Shown: piece after piece, positions 8,748 through 16,858 of the stretch | Layout of the letters: each line of letters opens with the position of its first letter | Numbering within the stretch: the first letter of the stretch is position 1 | Translations under genes and position numbers: made by a program | From: an uncultured Aquimarina sp. | GTDB taxonomy: Bacteria; Bacteroidota; Bacteroidia; Flavobacteriales; Flavobacteriaceae | Length of the DNA: 64,000 bases | Direction: 5' to 3' | Assembly (NCBI GenBank): GCA_947498935.1 | Contig: CANMMM010000003.1 | Span: 211,287 to 275,286, forward strand | Notes under the pieces: model-generated | What the model saw: the letters and a program-made list of their open reading frames with translations, nothing else | What the model was told of the DNA's origin: nothing | The model's database searches: none

Positions 8748-9437
8748 ATGAGTGTACAAGCAAAAGTAATCATTGATCATCAAGAAATAAATCTATTGTA
8801 TTATGATTATGGGTTTAATCAAAAAACCGATATTTCCGGAAGACCCTGTACAAAACCCGTATTTGTAGGACTTACCATAGAGATCGAAAGCAGAAGAGAC
8901 ATCGAATTTGCCGAATGGGCCTTTGCCGCCAATCAAACCAAACAGATAGAATTACATATCACTCCTGTACTCATGGGAGGCAAAACTCGCAAACTCTATT
9001 TCTATGATTGTCATCTTCTTAATTGGAAAAACCATTTCATATCCACAGGCAATCAGCCAATGTCAGAAACACTGTATATCAGTGCTGCCGGTGTAAAAGA
9101 CACCAGCTCTACTGCTGAATATTCCACCTATTGGAGAACCACATTTCCACAACAGGAAGTGGAGCCCATTGCTATCGAAAATTCTCCTGAGGTACTCCAA
9201 TACTATATTACAGATTTAGAAGGTAATGAAATAGACAAATATGAAGCATCGGACAAAATCATACTTAATCTAGAAACTAAAAATTGCATAGGAAAAAAAC
9301 TAACCGTAAAAATACCTGATAAAACTTATGATTTTAAACACAACGGAATTCATTTACAAAATGACACTTTAAAAGACTATATAATAAATAGCGATGTAGA
9401 AAAAGTAGAATTAGAAGTTATAGAACAAAAAAGTTAA
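8748..9437 (+). CDS. tssD: type VI secretion tube protein TssD (Hcp-like) with C-terminal extension
   Basis: 229 residues. Residues 1 to about 130 match the Bacteroidota TssD/Hcp family: MSVQAKVIIDHQEINLL, a TDxSGRPxxKP turn (residues 28-37), the IESRRDIEFAEWAF helix, and GNQPMSETLYISAAG near the end of the domain. TssD forms the secreted inner tube of the subtype iii system. Normal TssD stops near residue 130. Here about 95 more residues follow, with an immunoglobulin-like strand pattern (YYITDLEGNEIDKYEASDKI), as in 'evolved' Hcp proteins that carry cargo. No sheath or baseplate genes lie in the window, so this is an orphan tube gene. The effector gene starts 7 bp downstream. Confidence 0.85.
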   Translation: MSVQAKVIIDHQEINLLYYDYGFNQKTDISGRPCTKPVFVGLTIEIESRRDIEFAEWAFAANQTKQIELHITPVLMGGKTRKLYFYDCHLLNWKNHFISTGNQPMSETLYISAAGVKDTSSTAEYSTYWRTTFPQQEVEPIAIENSPEVLQYYITDLEGNEIDKYEASDKIILNLETKNCIGKKLTVKIPDKTYDFKHNGIHLQNDTLKDYIINSDVEKVELEVIEQKS

Positions 9438-9444
9438 TTACGTT

Positions 9445-10632
9445 ATGGGAAAAAACACATTTGTTATTGAAATTGCAGGAATTACAGCTAGCAGGAGTAT
9501 CTATATCAAAAAACCTGAAATACAAAATGGCTTTTGGTCTATTCCTAAAGGCGGTACAACAAAAGAAGCTACCTATGGAGAAAAAGTAAAGTTTACTGTA
9601 GGGACTAAAGATATCGACGATGGAACAGTCTTAAACTTTACACTTTATGACTATGACGGAAATTACAATCCTGACGATGAATTAAGTCGATCTTTTTCAG
9701 CCACTGTACAAGGAGATACCGCAGAGTTAGAGTTTATACCAGATAGTAAATGGGAAGAAAGTGCTAAATACGAAACAGACAAAGTCGTTGAAACATATTT
9801 TATAGTTGAAACAGAAGTCAAAGGCAAAAAAGTATCAGCACAATTACCTAAAAAAGAAGAGGATTATTTAAAAATATTTAGGAAAAAGCAATTGTTTTTA
9901 CTGTATTATGTCACAGGAAATGACCATGGTGATGAAATGTTTGCTGAAGCTGCTCAAACAAGACTGCAAAACATAAAGAACACAAATGGTTTTAATGACT
10001 TGTATCATAAAGTACATTGTATCCCAATACAAGATATATCAGAAATTATTACCATTACACAAACCTACTTAAATAAATACGGAGGCAGTTTAATGGCTTA
10101 CTGCAAAGAAATAGGGATATGGTCACATTCTGGATATAATGATGGACCATTTGGCTCTAAACCAACAACCCCATCTAATTGTCCTAAAGATACTTTACAC
10201 ATGGATATGTGTGGCTGGGAAAAAATTTCGTTTAATTGGTATACAGACTCTAAATTAGTAATATATGGGTGTAATTCAGGTAGAGATGATTCTCTTTTTG
10301 CCAATAGACTTTCGTTATTACCTAATTTTAAAAACATTGAAGTTTGGGGACAATCTGATTCATCTTATCCTTCAAAATTCCCCGACTATAGAAGAACAAG
10401 TTTGGCAAGAACAATTGATGAAAATATTTCAATAGGAGGATTTGAAATTGGGTATACGTATATGGTAGCCGGTAATTATGGAGAAGGTAAGAAATCACAA
10501 ACATTAAATTTATTAGATGATTTTCCAAAAGCGAATCCAATGAATTGTTATAAAAACGGAATAAAAGTAAGAAGCACGCATCAGGGGTATTTTAATGATC
10601 ATAGAAAAGTAGAGCAATTTAAACTTAATTAA
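9445..10632 (+). CDS. putative type VI effector: Ig-like carrier domain plus caspase-like domain
   Basis: 395 residues, no signal peptide, 7 bp after tssD. Residues of about 20-135 form the Ig-like domain seen in Bacteroidota type VI and polymorphic-toxin cargo: ATYGEKVKFTV, then KDIDDGTVLNFTLYDYDGN. From about residue 145 an alternating beta/alpha region begins (KKQLFLLYYVTGN, then helix). Strand EIGIWSHSG carries His228 and strand KLVIYGCNSG carries Cys276, both at strand ends and 48 residues apart. This is the His-Cys dyad layout of clan CD (caspase/CHAT) peptidases. I infer a cysteine protease toxin; activity and target are unknown. The next gene encodes a lipoprotein that starts one base after the stop. 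Confidence 0.7.
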   Translation: MGKNTFVIEIAGITASRSIYIKKPEIQNGFWSIPKGGTTKEATYGEKVKFTVGTKDIDDGTVLNFTLYDYDGNYNPDDELSRSFSATVQGDTAELEFIPDSKWEESAKYETDKVVETYFIVETEVKGKKVSAQLPKKEEDYLKIFRKKQLFLLYYVTGNDHGDEMFAEAAQTRLQNIKNTNGFNDLYHKVHCIPIQDISEIITITQTYLNKYGGSLMAYCKEIGIWSHSGYNDGPFGSKPTTPSNCPKDTLHMDMCGWEKISFNWYTDSKLVIYGCNSGRDDSLFANRLSLLPNFKNIEVWGQSDSSYPSKFPDYRRTSLARTIDENISIGGFEIGYTYMVAGNYGEGKKSQTLNLLDDFPKANPMNCYKNGIKVRSTHQGYFNDHRKVEQFKLN

Positions 10633-10633
10633 T

Positions 10634-11059
10634 ATGAAAAAATTAATGATCATTTTAGTTATCGCTATTTCTTTAGGCTGTAATTCTAAAAAACAATCCC
10701 TCTTAAATGATTTTAAAATAAATGGAAATACATCTTTAATAGAAGGAGTAAAAATTCACGCTGAAATAATACTTGAAAATATGACAAGAAAAAGAATTAT
10801 TTTATATCAAAATAAAAAAGTTTTTACGCCTCCTAAAAATGTTTTACGTTACGAATTTGAAATTAGTTATAATGATTCTATTTACGCTAAATACGGAAGT
10901 GATAATAAAATAAAGGCTAATCAAAAATATGGTAAATATCATTTTTATTTCTTCCAAAAAGATGCGAATATTTATGTAAATATTGATTTGATATCAGAAA
11001 ACAGAAAATACAATTCTAACTCAATAATCTTAAAAAGAAATAGAGTTACTGACTTTTAA
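10634..11059 (+). CDS. small lipoprotein, candidate immunity protein for the effector
   Basis: 141 residues with a lipoprotein signal (MKKLMIILVIAISLGC, lipidated Cys16). It starts one base after the effector stop, so it is very probably cotranscribed. The mature part is lysine-rich and beta-strand rich, with no known family recognised. Position and periplasmic anchoring fit an immunity protein that guards against a toxin delivered to the periplasm; that role is inference. Base composition is markedly AT-rich compared with housekeeping genes in the window. Confidence 0.65.
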   Translation: MKKLMIILVIAISLGCNSKKQSLLNDFKINGNTSLIEGVKIHAEIILENMTRKRIILYQNKKVFTPPKNVLRYEFEISYNDSIYAKYGSDNKIKANQKYGKYHFYFFQKDANIYVNIDLISENRKYNSNSIILKRNRVTDF

Positions 11060-11115
11060 AAACTGTTTTAATTAAATGAAATTACCATGTATTTTATTAA
11101 TTATACTAACTGCTT

Positions 11116-11801
11116 TTGGATGGAAAGGTAAGTAACAAGACATACAAAATAGTACTAATCATATATCTCCTAACTATCAATTGCTTTTCGCAAGAGTTAG
11201 ATAAACACGTATACCTCCAATTAGTGCGAATGAATTTCAAGAATTCATCAAAAAAGAGAGTACTCTGGAGAAGTTAAATGGAAATTTTAGTATTACCCGT
11301 AGAAATACAGAAGGGCAAGTAATTGATATTGCTATTAAACATTACCATAATGGGAATAAGGTAGGAGAATGGATTTCTTATCAAAATCTTTTCAGTGGTT
11401 TGAAATTAAGCTTTATAGCTAACTACAAAGATAACCAGTTAAACGGATATTATTACAGAACAGATAATCATACATTTACTGAAAAAGGGTTTTATAAAAA
11501 AAATAAAAAGCACGGAGAATGGGAATTTAACAAAAATGGGGAAACCAAAATTTGTACCTATAAAAATGGTGTGAAGCATGGTTTTTTCAAAACAGAAGAT
11601 GAAACTGGGAAGACAAGCGAAGGGTACTATAAAAATGGAAAAAAAGATGGCAAGTACAAAGAGGTCTCTGAAACTATGATAAGGAAAGGGCAATTTAGAA
11701 ATGATAAAAAATCAGGAATATGGACTATAGAAGATTCAGTAACAGCTAAAACCACAATTGAATTTTATAAAAAAGGGAATTTAATGCCACAAAAAAAATA
11801 A
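11116..11801 (+). pseudogene. MORN-repeat secreted protein, apparently frameshifted
   Basis: From about 11214 to 11801 one frame encodes a MORN-type repeat protein (GFYKKNKKHGEWEFNKNG, then EGYYKNGKKDGKYKE), like the YwqK-family proteins often found beside toxins. The frame is closed by a stop at 11202. A signal peptide (KIVLIIYLLTINCFSQ) lies just upstream in a different frame (11128-11200). A one-base indel near 11200-11214 would join them. As it stands, only a truncated protein from the TTG at 11400 (133 residues) or a similar internal start could be made. Another short signal-like frame, MKLPCILLIILTAFGW, starts at 11076 and stops at once, suggesting further decay. Confidence 0.65.
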
Positions 11802-11840
11802 AATACACTATTACAGTAGAAGTTCATGCAGATCGTAGAA

Positions 11841-12242
11841 ATGAGAATAGCACTAATTATTTTTATACCCATACTATTTTTAGATTCTTGTAGAAAAATG
11901 AATAAGCTGTCCCCTCCATCAATCCAAGAAATCGAAAGTATTGAGCACCCTATAACTAACGAATCAATGCCATTAGAGAAGAATCGTATTTCAGGAAAAG
12001 TGATCCATCAGGATTCTTTAACTACTGATCTTGTAGCAATTAAACTTACCATCAATGATTCAATTTGTGTAAACACCTATGGCGATTTTGACGGTTTTTT
12101 CTCTTTGAGATTTGATGCATCTAAAATAGATACGAATAGTTATTTTGAATTCATATTTCGTGAGTATTCAATTAAGAAAATACTATACATAAATTTCCTC
12201 GAAAATGGAGAAATCCACCTAGATAAAAAGGCAAATTATTAA
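11841..12242 (+). CDS. small lipoprotein with a possible carboxypeptidase-regulatory-like fold
   Basis: 133 residues from the ATG at 11841, which directly precedes a lipoprotein signal (MRIALIIFIPILFLDSC). An in-frame ATG 15 bp upstream would only add five residues. The mature part has a beta-rich stretch (ISGKVIHQDSL ... VNTYGDFDGFFSLRF) resembling the carboxypeptidase regulatory-like beta-sandwich. Within the AT-rich effector island, so possibly an accessory or immunity lipoprotein. Function not known. Confidence 0.55.
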   Translation: MRIALIIFIPILFLDSCRKMNKLSPPSIQEIESIEHPITNESMPLEKNRISGKVIHQDSLTTDLVAIKLTINDSICVNTYGDFDGFFSLRFDASKIDTNSYFEFIFREYSIKKILYINFLENGEIHLDKKANY

Positions 12243-12278
12243 CACATAACCAATATCTGATATTCTATGAATCGGTAA

Positions 12279-12419
12279 GAGATTGTTCTAGATGATTTTA
12301 CAATAAAAGTTCAAACTCCACAAGGTTTATTCGATTTATTAACAAATTCAGCAAAGCATACTTATGGAAAAAACAGAAAAAAGCAACTTACAATCACAAA
12401 AAAGTATTTACAAATATAA
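12279..12419 (+). pseudogene. 46-codon gene remnant
   Basis: An open frame with no start codon reads EIVLDDFTIKVQTPQGLF and continues to a stop at 12417. It overlaps the first 56 bp of the next lipoprotein gene in another frame. It looks like the 3' end of a gene left behind by rearrangement. The parent family was not identified. Confidence 0.35.
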
Positions 12420-12825
12420 TCTTTGTTTAATTGTGACAATTCTAACTTTATTTAGTTGTTCAAATGAAATTACAGAAACAACTTATAAATATAATTCGGA
12501 CGAGTACCATGAAAAAATAAGAGAATTTAGAACCTCTTTTAATGAAGCCAAAGAAATCGCTTCTCTTTTATATTTTGAAAAAAATCCTAATGCTACAGAA
12601 TATAATTTTTCTTTAAATTTTATACTTGGTGATTATTATATTTTTTGTGATTCAAATTGTTTATATAATTTAAAAACAACTCAATACTTTTTAAAAGGAA
12701 TTTGGGTTAATGGAAAAACAGGAAAAGCAATTTATAAAAATACGGACAAATATGTAAAAATACATCTCGATATTCCTTATACGAACTTAAATTCGTATTC
12801 TGGAACAATTAAAAAATCTGAATAA
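12364..12825 (+). CDS. lipoprotein, first of three paralogues with YYxF / GIWVNxxTG motifs
   Basis: 153 residues. The lipobox TLFSC gives lipidated Cys32, after an unusually long 31-residue signal that overlaps a gene remnant. The mature domain has an EAKEIASLLY helix, a DYYIF strand and GIWVNGKTGKA near the end. The genes at 12914 and 13338 show the same order: acidic-aromatic start, EAxxI helix, YYxF, GxWVxxxTG. The pattern recalls PepSY-type domains, whose members include protease-inhibiting propeptides, but identity is too low to be sure. Candidate immunity protein; very AT-rich. Confidence 0.6.
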   Translation: MEKTEKSNLQSQKSIYKYNLCLIVTILTLFSCSNEITETTYKYNSDEYHEKIREFRTSFNEAKEIASLLYFEKNPNATEYNFSLNFILGDYYIFCDSNCLYNLKTTQYFLKGIWVNGKTGKAIYKNTDKYVKIHLDIPYTNLNSYSGTIKKSE

Positions 12826-12913
12826 AAACGGTTTAGAATCGAGCTTCTTCTAATCGTGCCATACATAATAACAAAGACGATTATAATCAATTGATTTCCA
12901 AACCACAAACAGC

Positions 12914-13297
12914 ATGAATAAACTACTATACATGGTAATACTTATATCTATTGTAAACTTTTTAGGATGTAAGTCAGAAGAAGAAAAATTTCTTGATAAT
13001 CATGAGATAGTTTTTTGTGAAACAGATGAGTTTAAAAATTTTATTGCAGAGGCTACAATTAAACCTGAAAGAGCAAAAGAAATAATGATTGATTTTGCCA
13101 GAAAAAACAATGTACGGCCACCTCATTTGTTATATTTTATCATTGATGAGTATTATGTATTTACTAGTTATGTTCACCTAAAAATACCTGAAGCAAGTAC
13201 AACGGGAATTTGGGTTCATGCCAATACTGGAAAAATCAAAGAAGTGAAAAATGGGTTATTTTTAAAAGCTTATTGTAAACATCAATGGACAAACTAA
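12914..13297 (+). CDS. lipoprotein, second paralogue of the island set
   Basis: 127 residues. Signal MNKLLYMVILISIVNFLGC with lipidated Cys19. Then TDEFKNFIAEA, a RAKEIMIDFARK helix, DEYYVF and TGIWVHANTGKIKEV, lining up with the neighbours on both sides. The 88-bp spacer and same strand suggest one transcript or serial duplication. A PepSY-like periplasmic inhibitor or immunity role is inferred only. Confidence 0.6.
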   Translation: MNKLLYMVILISIVNFLGCKSEEEKFLDNHEIVFCETDEFKNFIAEATIKPERAKEIMIDFARKNNVRPPHLLYFIIDEYYVFTSYVHLKIPEASTTGIWVHANTGKIKEVKNGLFLKAYCKHQWTN

Positions 13298-13337
13298 CAT
13301 ATCTAAAAATTGAGTACTACAAATTGCATCATAGAAT

Positions 13338-13760
13338 ATGAAACAAAAAATAATACTATTAATAGTAGCTATAATCTCTAGCTGTCATAATAACAATCCT
13401 ATAAAAATTGACAAAAACAAAACTTACGCTTATCAAACAGAAGAATTTAGTAGATGGGAGCATTCAAAAAAAATAAAACTCAATGAAGCCCATAAAATTC
13501 TCTATGAATATCTAAAAACGCATCATGAATCTTTTAAAAATACGGATAAGCAGACAGGTTACCCCCTAAGCTATGCTTATGATAATTACTATGTATTTTC
13601 ATCCGTGACAAACATCCATAAACTAGGAAAATTTAATTTATCTGGTTTATGGGTTAATGCTAATACTGGTGAAATTAAAGTAGTAAAAATTGAACCCGAA
13701 AAAAATTTTGACACAGAAGGACATATTTGGACTTTTTATACGGGAAATGATCAATATTAA
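13338..13760 (+). CDS. lipoprotein, third paralogue of the island set
   Basis: 140 residues. Signal MKQKIILLIVAIISSC with lipidated Cys16. Then TEEFSRWEHSKK, a NEAHKILYEYLK helix, AYDNYYVFSS and GLWVNANTGEIKVVK, the clearest version of the shared motifs. 40 bp after the second paralogue. Three diverged copies side by side are typical of immunity-gene arrays that protect against variants of one toxin; this is inference from arrangement. Confidence 0.6.
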   Translation: MKQKIILLIVAIISSCHNNNPIKIDKNKTYAYQTEEFSRWEHSKKIKLNEAHKILYEYLKTHHESFKNTDKQTGYPLSYAYDNYYVFSSVTNIHKLGKFNLSGLWVNANTGEIKVVKIEPEKNFDTEGHIWTFYTGNDQY

Positions 13761-13859
13761 TTTTATCGAAATTGAAAAAAACACTTCATAACCATAGGTT
13801 AACTTATTCATGTGCTTAATTTGTTATTTTTAGTTACTTAATTCTAAACTCTTTTAATC

Positions 13860-14042
13860 ATGCTAAAAAACATTTCCAATCTTGGTCAAATTCTAAGTAA
13901 AACAGAACAACTATCCATCAATGGAGGCCGTACAGTGTATTGCAAAGTCAAGGTGTGTTCTGATGAAGTCGTAACTACAGAGGACATGCCTGGTGAATGG
14001 GACGACGACGTAAATTGTCATTATGAATGGAGAGCATGCTAA
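13860..14042 (+). CDS. double-glycine leader peptide with four-cysteine core (bacteriocin or RiPP-like)
   Basis: 60 residues. The leader MLKNISNLGQILSKTEQ ends in SINGG at residues 19-23, the site normally cut by C39-type peptidase transporters. The 37-residue core has Cys28, Cys33, Cys53 and Cys60, an acidic middle (EWDDD) and ends in cysteine. Leaders of this type are common in Flavobacteriia natural-product or bacteriocin precursors. No modification enzyme or transporter is in the window. TATTTTTA at 13825-13832 could be the -7 box, and a 14-bp stem-loop lies just past the stop. Confidence 0.7.
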   Translation: MLKNISNLGQILSKTEQLSINGGRTVYCKVKVCSDEVVTTEDMPGEWDDDVNCHYEWRAC

Positions 14043-14066
14043 AGCATCTATAGATGACACCTCAAC

Positions 14067-14098
14067 TTTTAACGGTACCCAAACGGGCACCGTTAAAA
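14067..14098. other. stem-loop after the GG-leader peptide gene
   Basis: A 14-bp stem (TTTTAACGGTACCC against GGGCACCGTTAAAA, one mismatch) with an AAAC loop. It could stabilise or end the short peptide transcript. On the plus strand it is followed by A rather than T, so it is not a textbook terminator. Confidence 0.55.
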
Positions 14099-14274
14099 AA
14101 CTAACGATCACCGAAATAAAGAATACTAACACAAATAATGATGGGAACACAGCCTTACTTTATCTCTGAAGCTTCGTTATAACACATATCCCTCTAGCAT
14201 ACTTTCTTAGCATTTTAGTACCTTAACTAGCAATTCTATGTATTAATTTTGCTATCGATTTTATACAATACACA

Positions 14275-15090
14275 GTGACGCATCCATTAAAATTCATACG
14301 AGATTATTACCAACCGATGCAACCCACTGTCTCGGCAGATCATCACGAAATCAGCTACCTAGAAATACAACCTCATCCAGAGATCGAGGATTTTGTATAC
14401 TGTTTTTGGCAACTCAAAACACATGTAACCTTACCTACTCCCTACGAGTATCGAGTGGTTTCTGATGGCTGTATCGACATCTTTTTTACTCCTAGACACC
14501 CTACAGAAAGTTTTATTATGGGGTTTAGTCAAAAATTTGTTCAATTTCCTATCGGAACAGCATTTGAGTATATCGGTATTCGATTTTTACCTGCTGCTTT
14601 TCCCCTGTTATTTGGAGTGGATGCCAAAACCCTAAGCAATCAATCTCAGGCACTAGACCACATCTTACCTAGTTTTGCCGAGTGGATACGCACTGCTATT
14701 CGCCCTACAGATTCTTTTGAAAACATCACTGCACTGCTCAACAAAAAAATAATTGGCTATCTACAAAACCGAGAGATACAGTACGACACTCGGTTTTTAG
14801 CAGCACTACATCTCATTTTAAAAAAAAAGGGACATTTAGACACCGAAAAATACCTAGACACGGGGCTAAGTCCTAGGCAACTGCGTCGGGTCTTTAACTT
14901 TTATATCGGTACGACAGCCAAATCATTTAGCAATGTGGTGCGTTTTCAGCATATATTACATGCTACACCTTCTCAGCAAAGCCTTACAGAAAATAAACTT
15001 TATCTAGCGATTGGTTTTTTTGACCAAGCACATTTCATAAAAAATTTCAAAACCTTCTACGGAGTTACGCCTTCAGAAGCATTCCGCTAA
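14275..15090 (+). CDS. AraC-family transcriptional regulator
   Basis: 271 residues from a GTG start. Residues of about 20-160 form the sensor half found with HTH_18 regulators of Bacteroidota (HPEIEDFVYCFWQLK, VSDGCIDIFF, GIRFLPAAFPLLFG). Residues of about 170-271 are the two-helix-turn-helix AraC domain: LSPRQLRRVFNFYIG, then AIGFFDQAHFIKNFKTFYG and the usual VTPSEAFR end. It lies 2 bp before the frame leading into the VOC-domain gene, so the two may be transcribed together. Ligand unknown. Confidence 0.88.
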   Translation: MTHPLKFIRDYYQPMQPTVSADHHEISYLEIQPHPEIEDFVYCFWQLKTHVTLPTPYEYRVVSDGCIDIFFTPRHPTESFIMGFSQKFVQFPIGTAFEYIGIRFLPAAFPLLFGVDAKTLSNQSQALDHILPSFAEWIRTAIRPTDSFENITALLNKKIIGYLQNREIQYDTRFLAALHLILKKKGHLDTEKYLDTGLSPRQLRRVFNFYIGTTAKSFSNVVRFQHILHATPSQQSLTENKLYLAIGFFDQAHFIKNFKTFYGVTPSEAFR

Positions 15091-15158
15091 GTTTGTCCGA
15101 TTTTTACAATCCTATCACTACTCATCATTATACATTCGTACCTATACAATCACGAACA

Positions 15159-15608
15159 ATGAAAACAGTAGTAGTCATCGCATTGGTACTAACCGCAGGT
15201 TGGACTCATGCACAAACAAACAACAAGATGAAATTAAACGCAGGTATTATTACCGAAAAATTACAGGAGAGCAAACAATTCTACACAGAGACCTTGGGCT
15301 TCGGAGTACGTTTTGAAAATGAATTTTACCTATTATTACACACCCCCGATCAATCCGCAGAAATTAGTTTTTTACAACCCAAACATCAGAGTCAACAACC
15401 TATTTTTCAATCTGCTTTTACTGGAAAAGGAGTTTATCTAACCATAGAGGTTGAGGATGTGGATAGGGTGTATCAGCAACTGCAAAAAAAAGGAGTTCCG
15501 ATGGAAGTCGAAATCCGAGATGAACCATGGGGAGACAGGCATTTTGCGATTAAAGATCCTAATGGTATCGGAATTGACATCGTAACCTATACGAATCCAG
15601 AAGAGTAA
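15159..15608 (+). CDS. secreted VOC (glyoxalase/bleomycin-resistance) family protein
   Basis: 149 residues from the ATG at 15159. This start places a signal peptide (MKTVVVIALVLTAGWTHAQ) first; a longer upstream frame from 15093 would bury it. The rest is one VOC unit: KLNAGIITEKLQESKQFYTE, a strand-rich middle, then RHFAIKDPNGIGIDIVTY. Members bind metals and act on small reactive compounds or bind antibiotics; a signal peptide is unusual and suggests a periplasmic role. Follows the AraC gene. Confidence 0.8.
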   Translation: MKTVVVIALVLTAGWTHAQTNNKMKLNAGIITEKLQESKQFYTETLGFGVRFENEFYLLLHTPDQSAEISFLQPKHQSQQPIFQSAFTGKGVYLTIEVEDVDRVYQQLQKKGVPMEVEIRDEPWGDRHFAIKDPNGIGIDIVTYTNPEE

Positions 15609-15645
15609 AAGTACAGCTATGTTATTGGGTCTATTTTTTTATAAA

Positions 15646-15687
15646 CGAATTTGGACTTTCTATTAGAAGAAAGTCCAAATTCGTTCA
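15646..15687. terminator. hairpin between convergent genes
   Basis: A long stem of about 18 bp (AACGAATTTGGACTTTCT and its complement) with a short loop. It sits between the VOC gene (+) and the lipoprotein gene (-). T-rich sequence lies before it on the plus strand but no clear T tract follows on either strand. Confidence 0.55.
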
Positions 15688-15702
15688 ATTGTAGGAGTTT
15701 CG

Positions 15703-16230
15703 TTATTGTACATTACAAACGCTTAGCGTAAAATTTCCGTTAACGAAATTTTCTTTATCAAATTTTGCATCAATTCTTCCTTTTACTTCGGTTTCTGAAA
15801 TGGATAGGATTTCCACAGCACCATCAGCAGAGATAAAATTCTGTGCGCCATCAGGATTAAACAATGTTACTGTTTGGCCTGTAAGGTCAGTATTGAGTTC
15901 TAAATTATATAGTCCCACTTCATTCTTGATGAAAAAGAATACCTTTACATTTTCACCAAAACCAAAGAATCCACAAAAATCATCGGATCCATCGTTTTCC
16001 TCATTAACATCAAAAAAATCTAGATCCATTGTATTTTCTTCCATTTCTATATCGGCACTTCCTGCCTTAAAATTAAAAGAAATACCATCAATCATTCCGC
16101 TCATATTCTGGTCTAAGAAACTATGTCCTGTCGAGCCATCATCATTATCGTCATTACAGGAGGTAAGACCTAATAAGCCTAACAGACAAATAGTGCATAG
16201 GACATTAAAACTAATGTAAAAATGTTTCAT
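15703..16230 (-). CDS. lipoprotein of unknown function
   Basis: 175 residues. Signal with lipobox LGLTSC, followed by an acidic stretch (NDDNDDGS) like those that direct flavobacterial lipoproteins to the surface. The mature domain is beta-rich (GMIDGISFNFKAG, KVFFFIKNEVGLYNLELN, VKGRIDAKF) and ends NFTLSVCNVQ. It resembles the small DUF-type lipoproteins of marine Flavobacteriia but no specific family is recognised. Confidence 0.65.
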   Translation of the reverse strand: MKHFYISFNVLCTICLLGLLGLTSCNDDNDDGSTGHSFLDQNMSGMIDGISFNFKAGSADIEMEENTMDLDFFDVNEENDGSDDFCGFFGFGENVKVFFFIKNEVGLYNLELNTDLTGQTVTLFNPDGAQNFISADGAVEILSISETEVKGRIDAKFDKENFVNGNFTLSVCNVQ

Positions 16231-16508
16231 TTTTATAAAATTTATAGGGTTAACAACTTTAATACTAAGAACGTTCAGTTCTTTTAATTTTTAAAAAAAA
16301 ATAGAAGATATTTTTTGTAAAGTGCTTAAATATAATGCTTTTATACATGCAATGGATTAAAAACCATAAAAAAGCATGGAACATATACTGTATCAGTAGA
16401 ATACGTGTAAAATTCCTCCTGCTACTGCTACTATATGCTATCTATAAATAGTGTGGTATGCATAAGAAATGCTTTCTGCTTTTAATCAATATAATGCTTA
16501 TCTAATTG

Positions 16509-16667
16509 AAGTGGTTTAAACTTTTTTGATTTCAGCGAAAAACCAATATTTTGTGATCAAATACAGTGATTTTTTAGTTGCATAGCAGCGCTACGGAACT
16601 AAAAAATTGCAAAATTTGAGTGCAAAAGATCGTTTTTATAGCAAATTGAAAAAAGTTTAAATCACTT
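16509..16667 (+). repeat. family B repeat, reference full-length copy
   Basis: 159 bp. The left end AAGTGGTTTAAACTTTTTTG and the reverse complement of the right end (AAGTGATTTAAACTTTTTTC) match at 18 of 20 positions. The centre forms a hairpin, TTTTTTAGTTGC ... GGAACTAAAAAA, around CATAGCAGCGCTAC. No reading frame. Confidence 0.9.
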
Positions 16668-16753
16668 CATTATCAAAAATCTAACTACCCTGCCCATAGC
16701 ATAACATGGATGTGGAATGTAAGATTGTAACCTCTACTCACATGTATAATAAA

Positions 16754-16858
16754 AACCTGAGCACTATAGATCCAAACTTAATTTTTGGGGCGATTTGAAT
16801 ATGACGTGTCACTACGTAAGTATATCCTACGTATTGAGACTACTATAGTACTCAGGTT
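16754..16858 (-). other. 16-bp inverted repeat enclosing 73 bp, possible structured RNA
   Basis: Arms AACCTGAGCACTATAG (16754-16769) and CTATAGTACTCAGGTT (16843-16858) pair with one mismatch. On the minus strand the closing stem is followed by TTTTTATTAT, as in a terminator. Inside is a smaller CTACGTAAG...CCTACGTA pairing. Could be a small RNA or a short non-autonomous mobile element. Confidence 0.35.
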
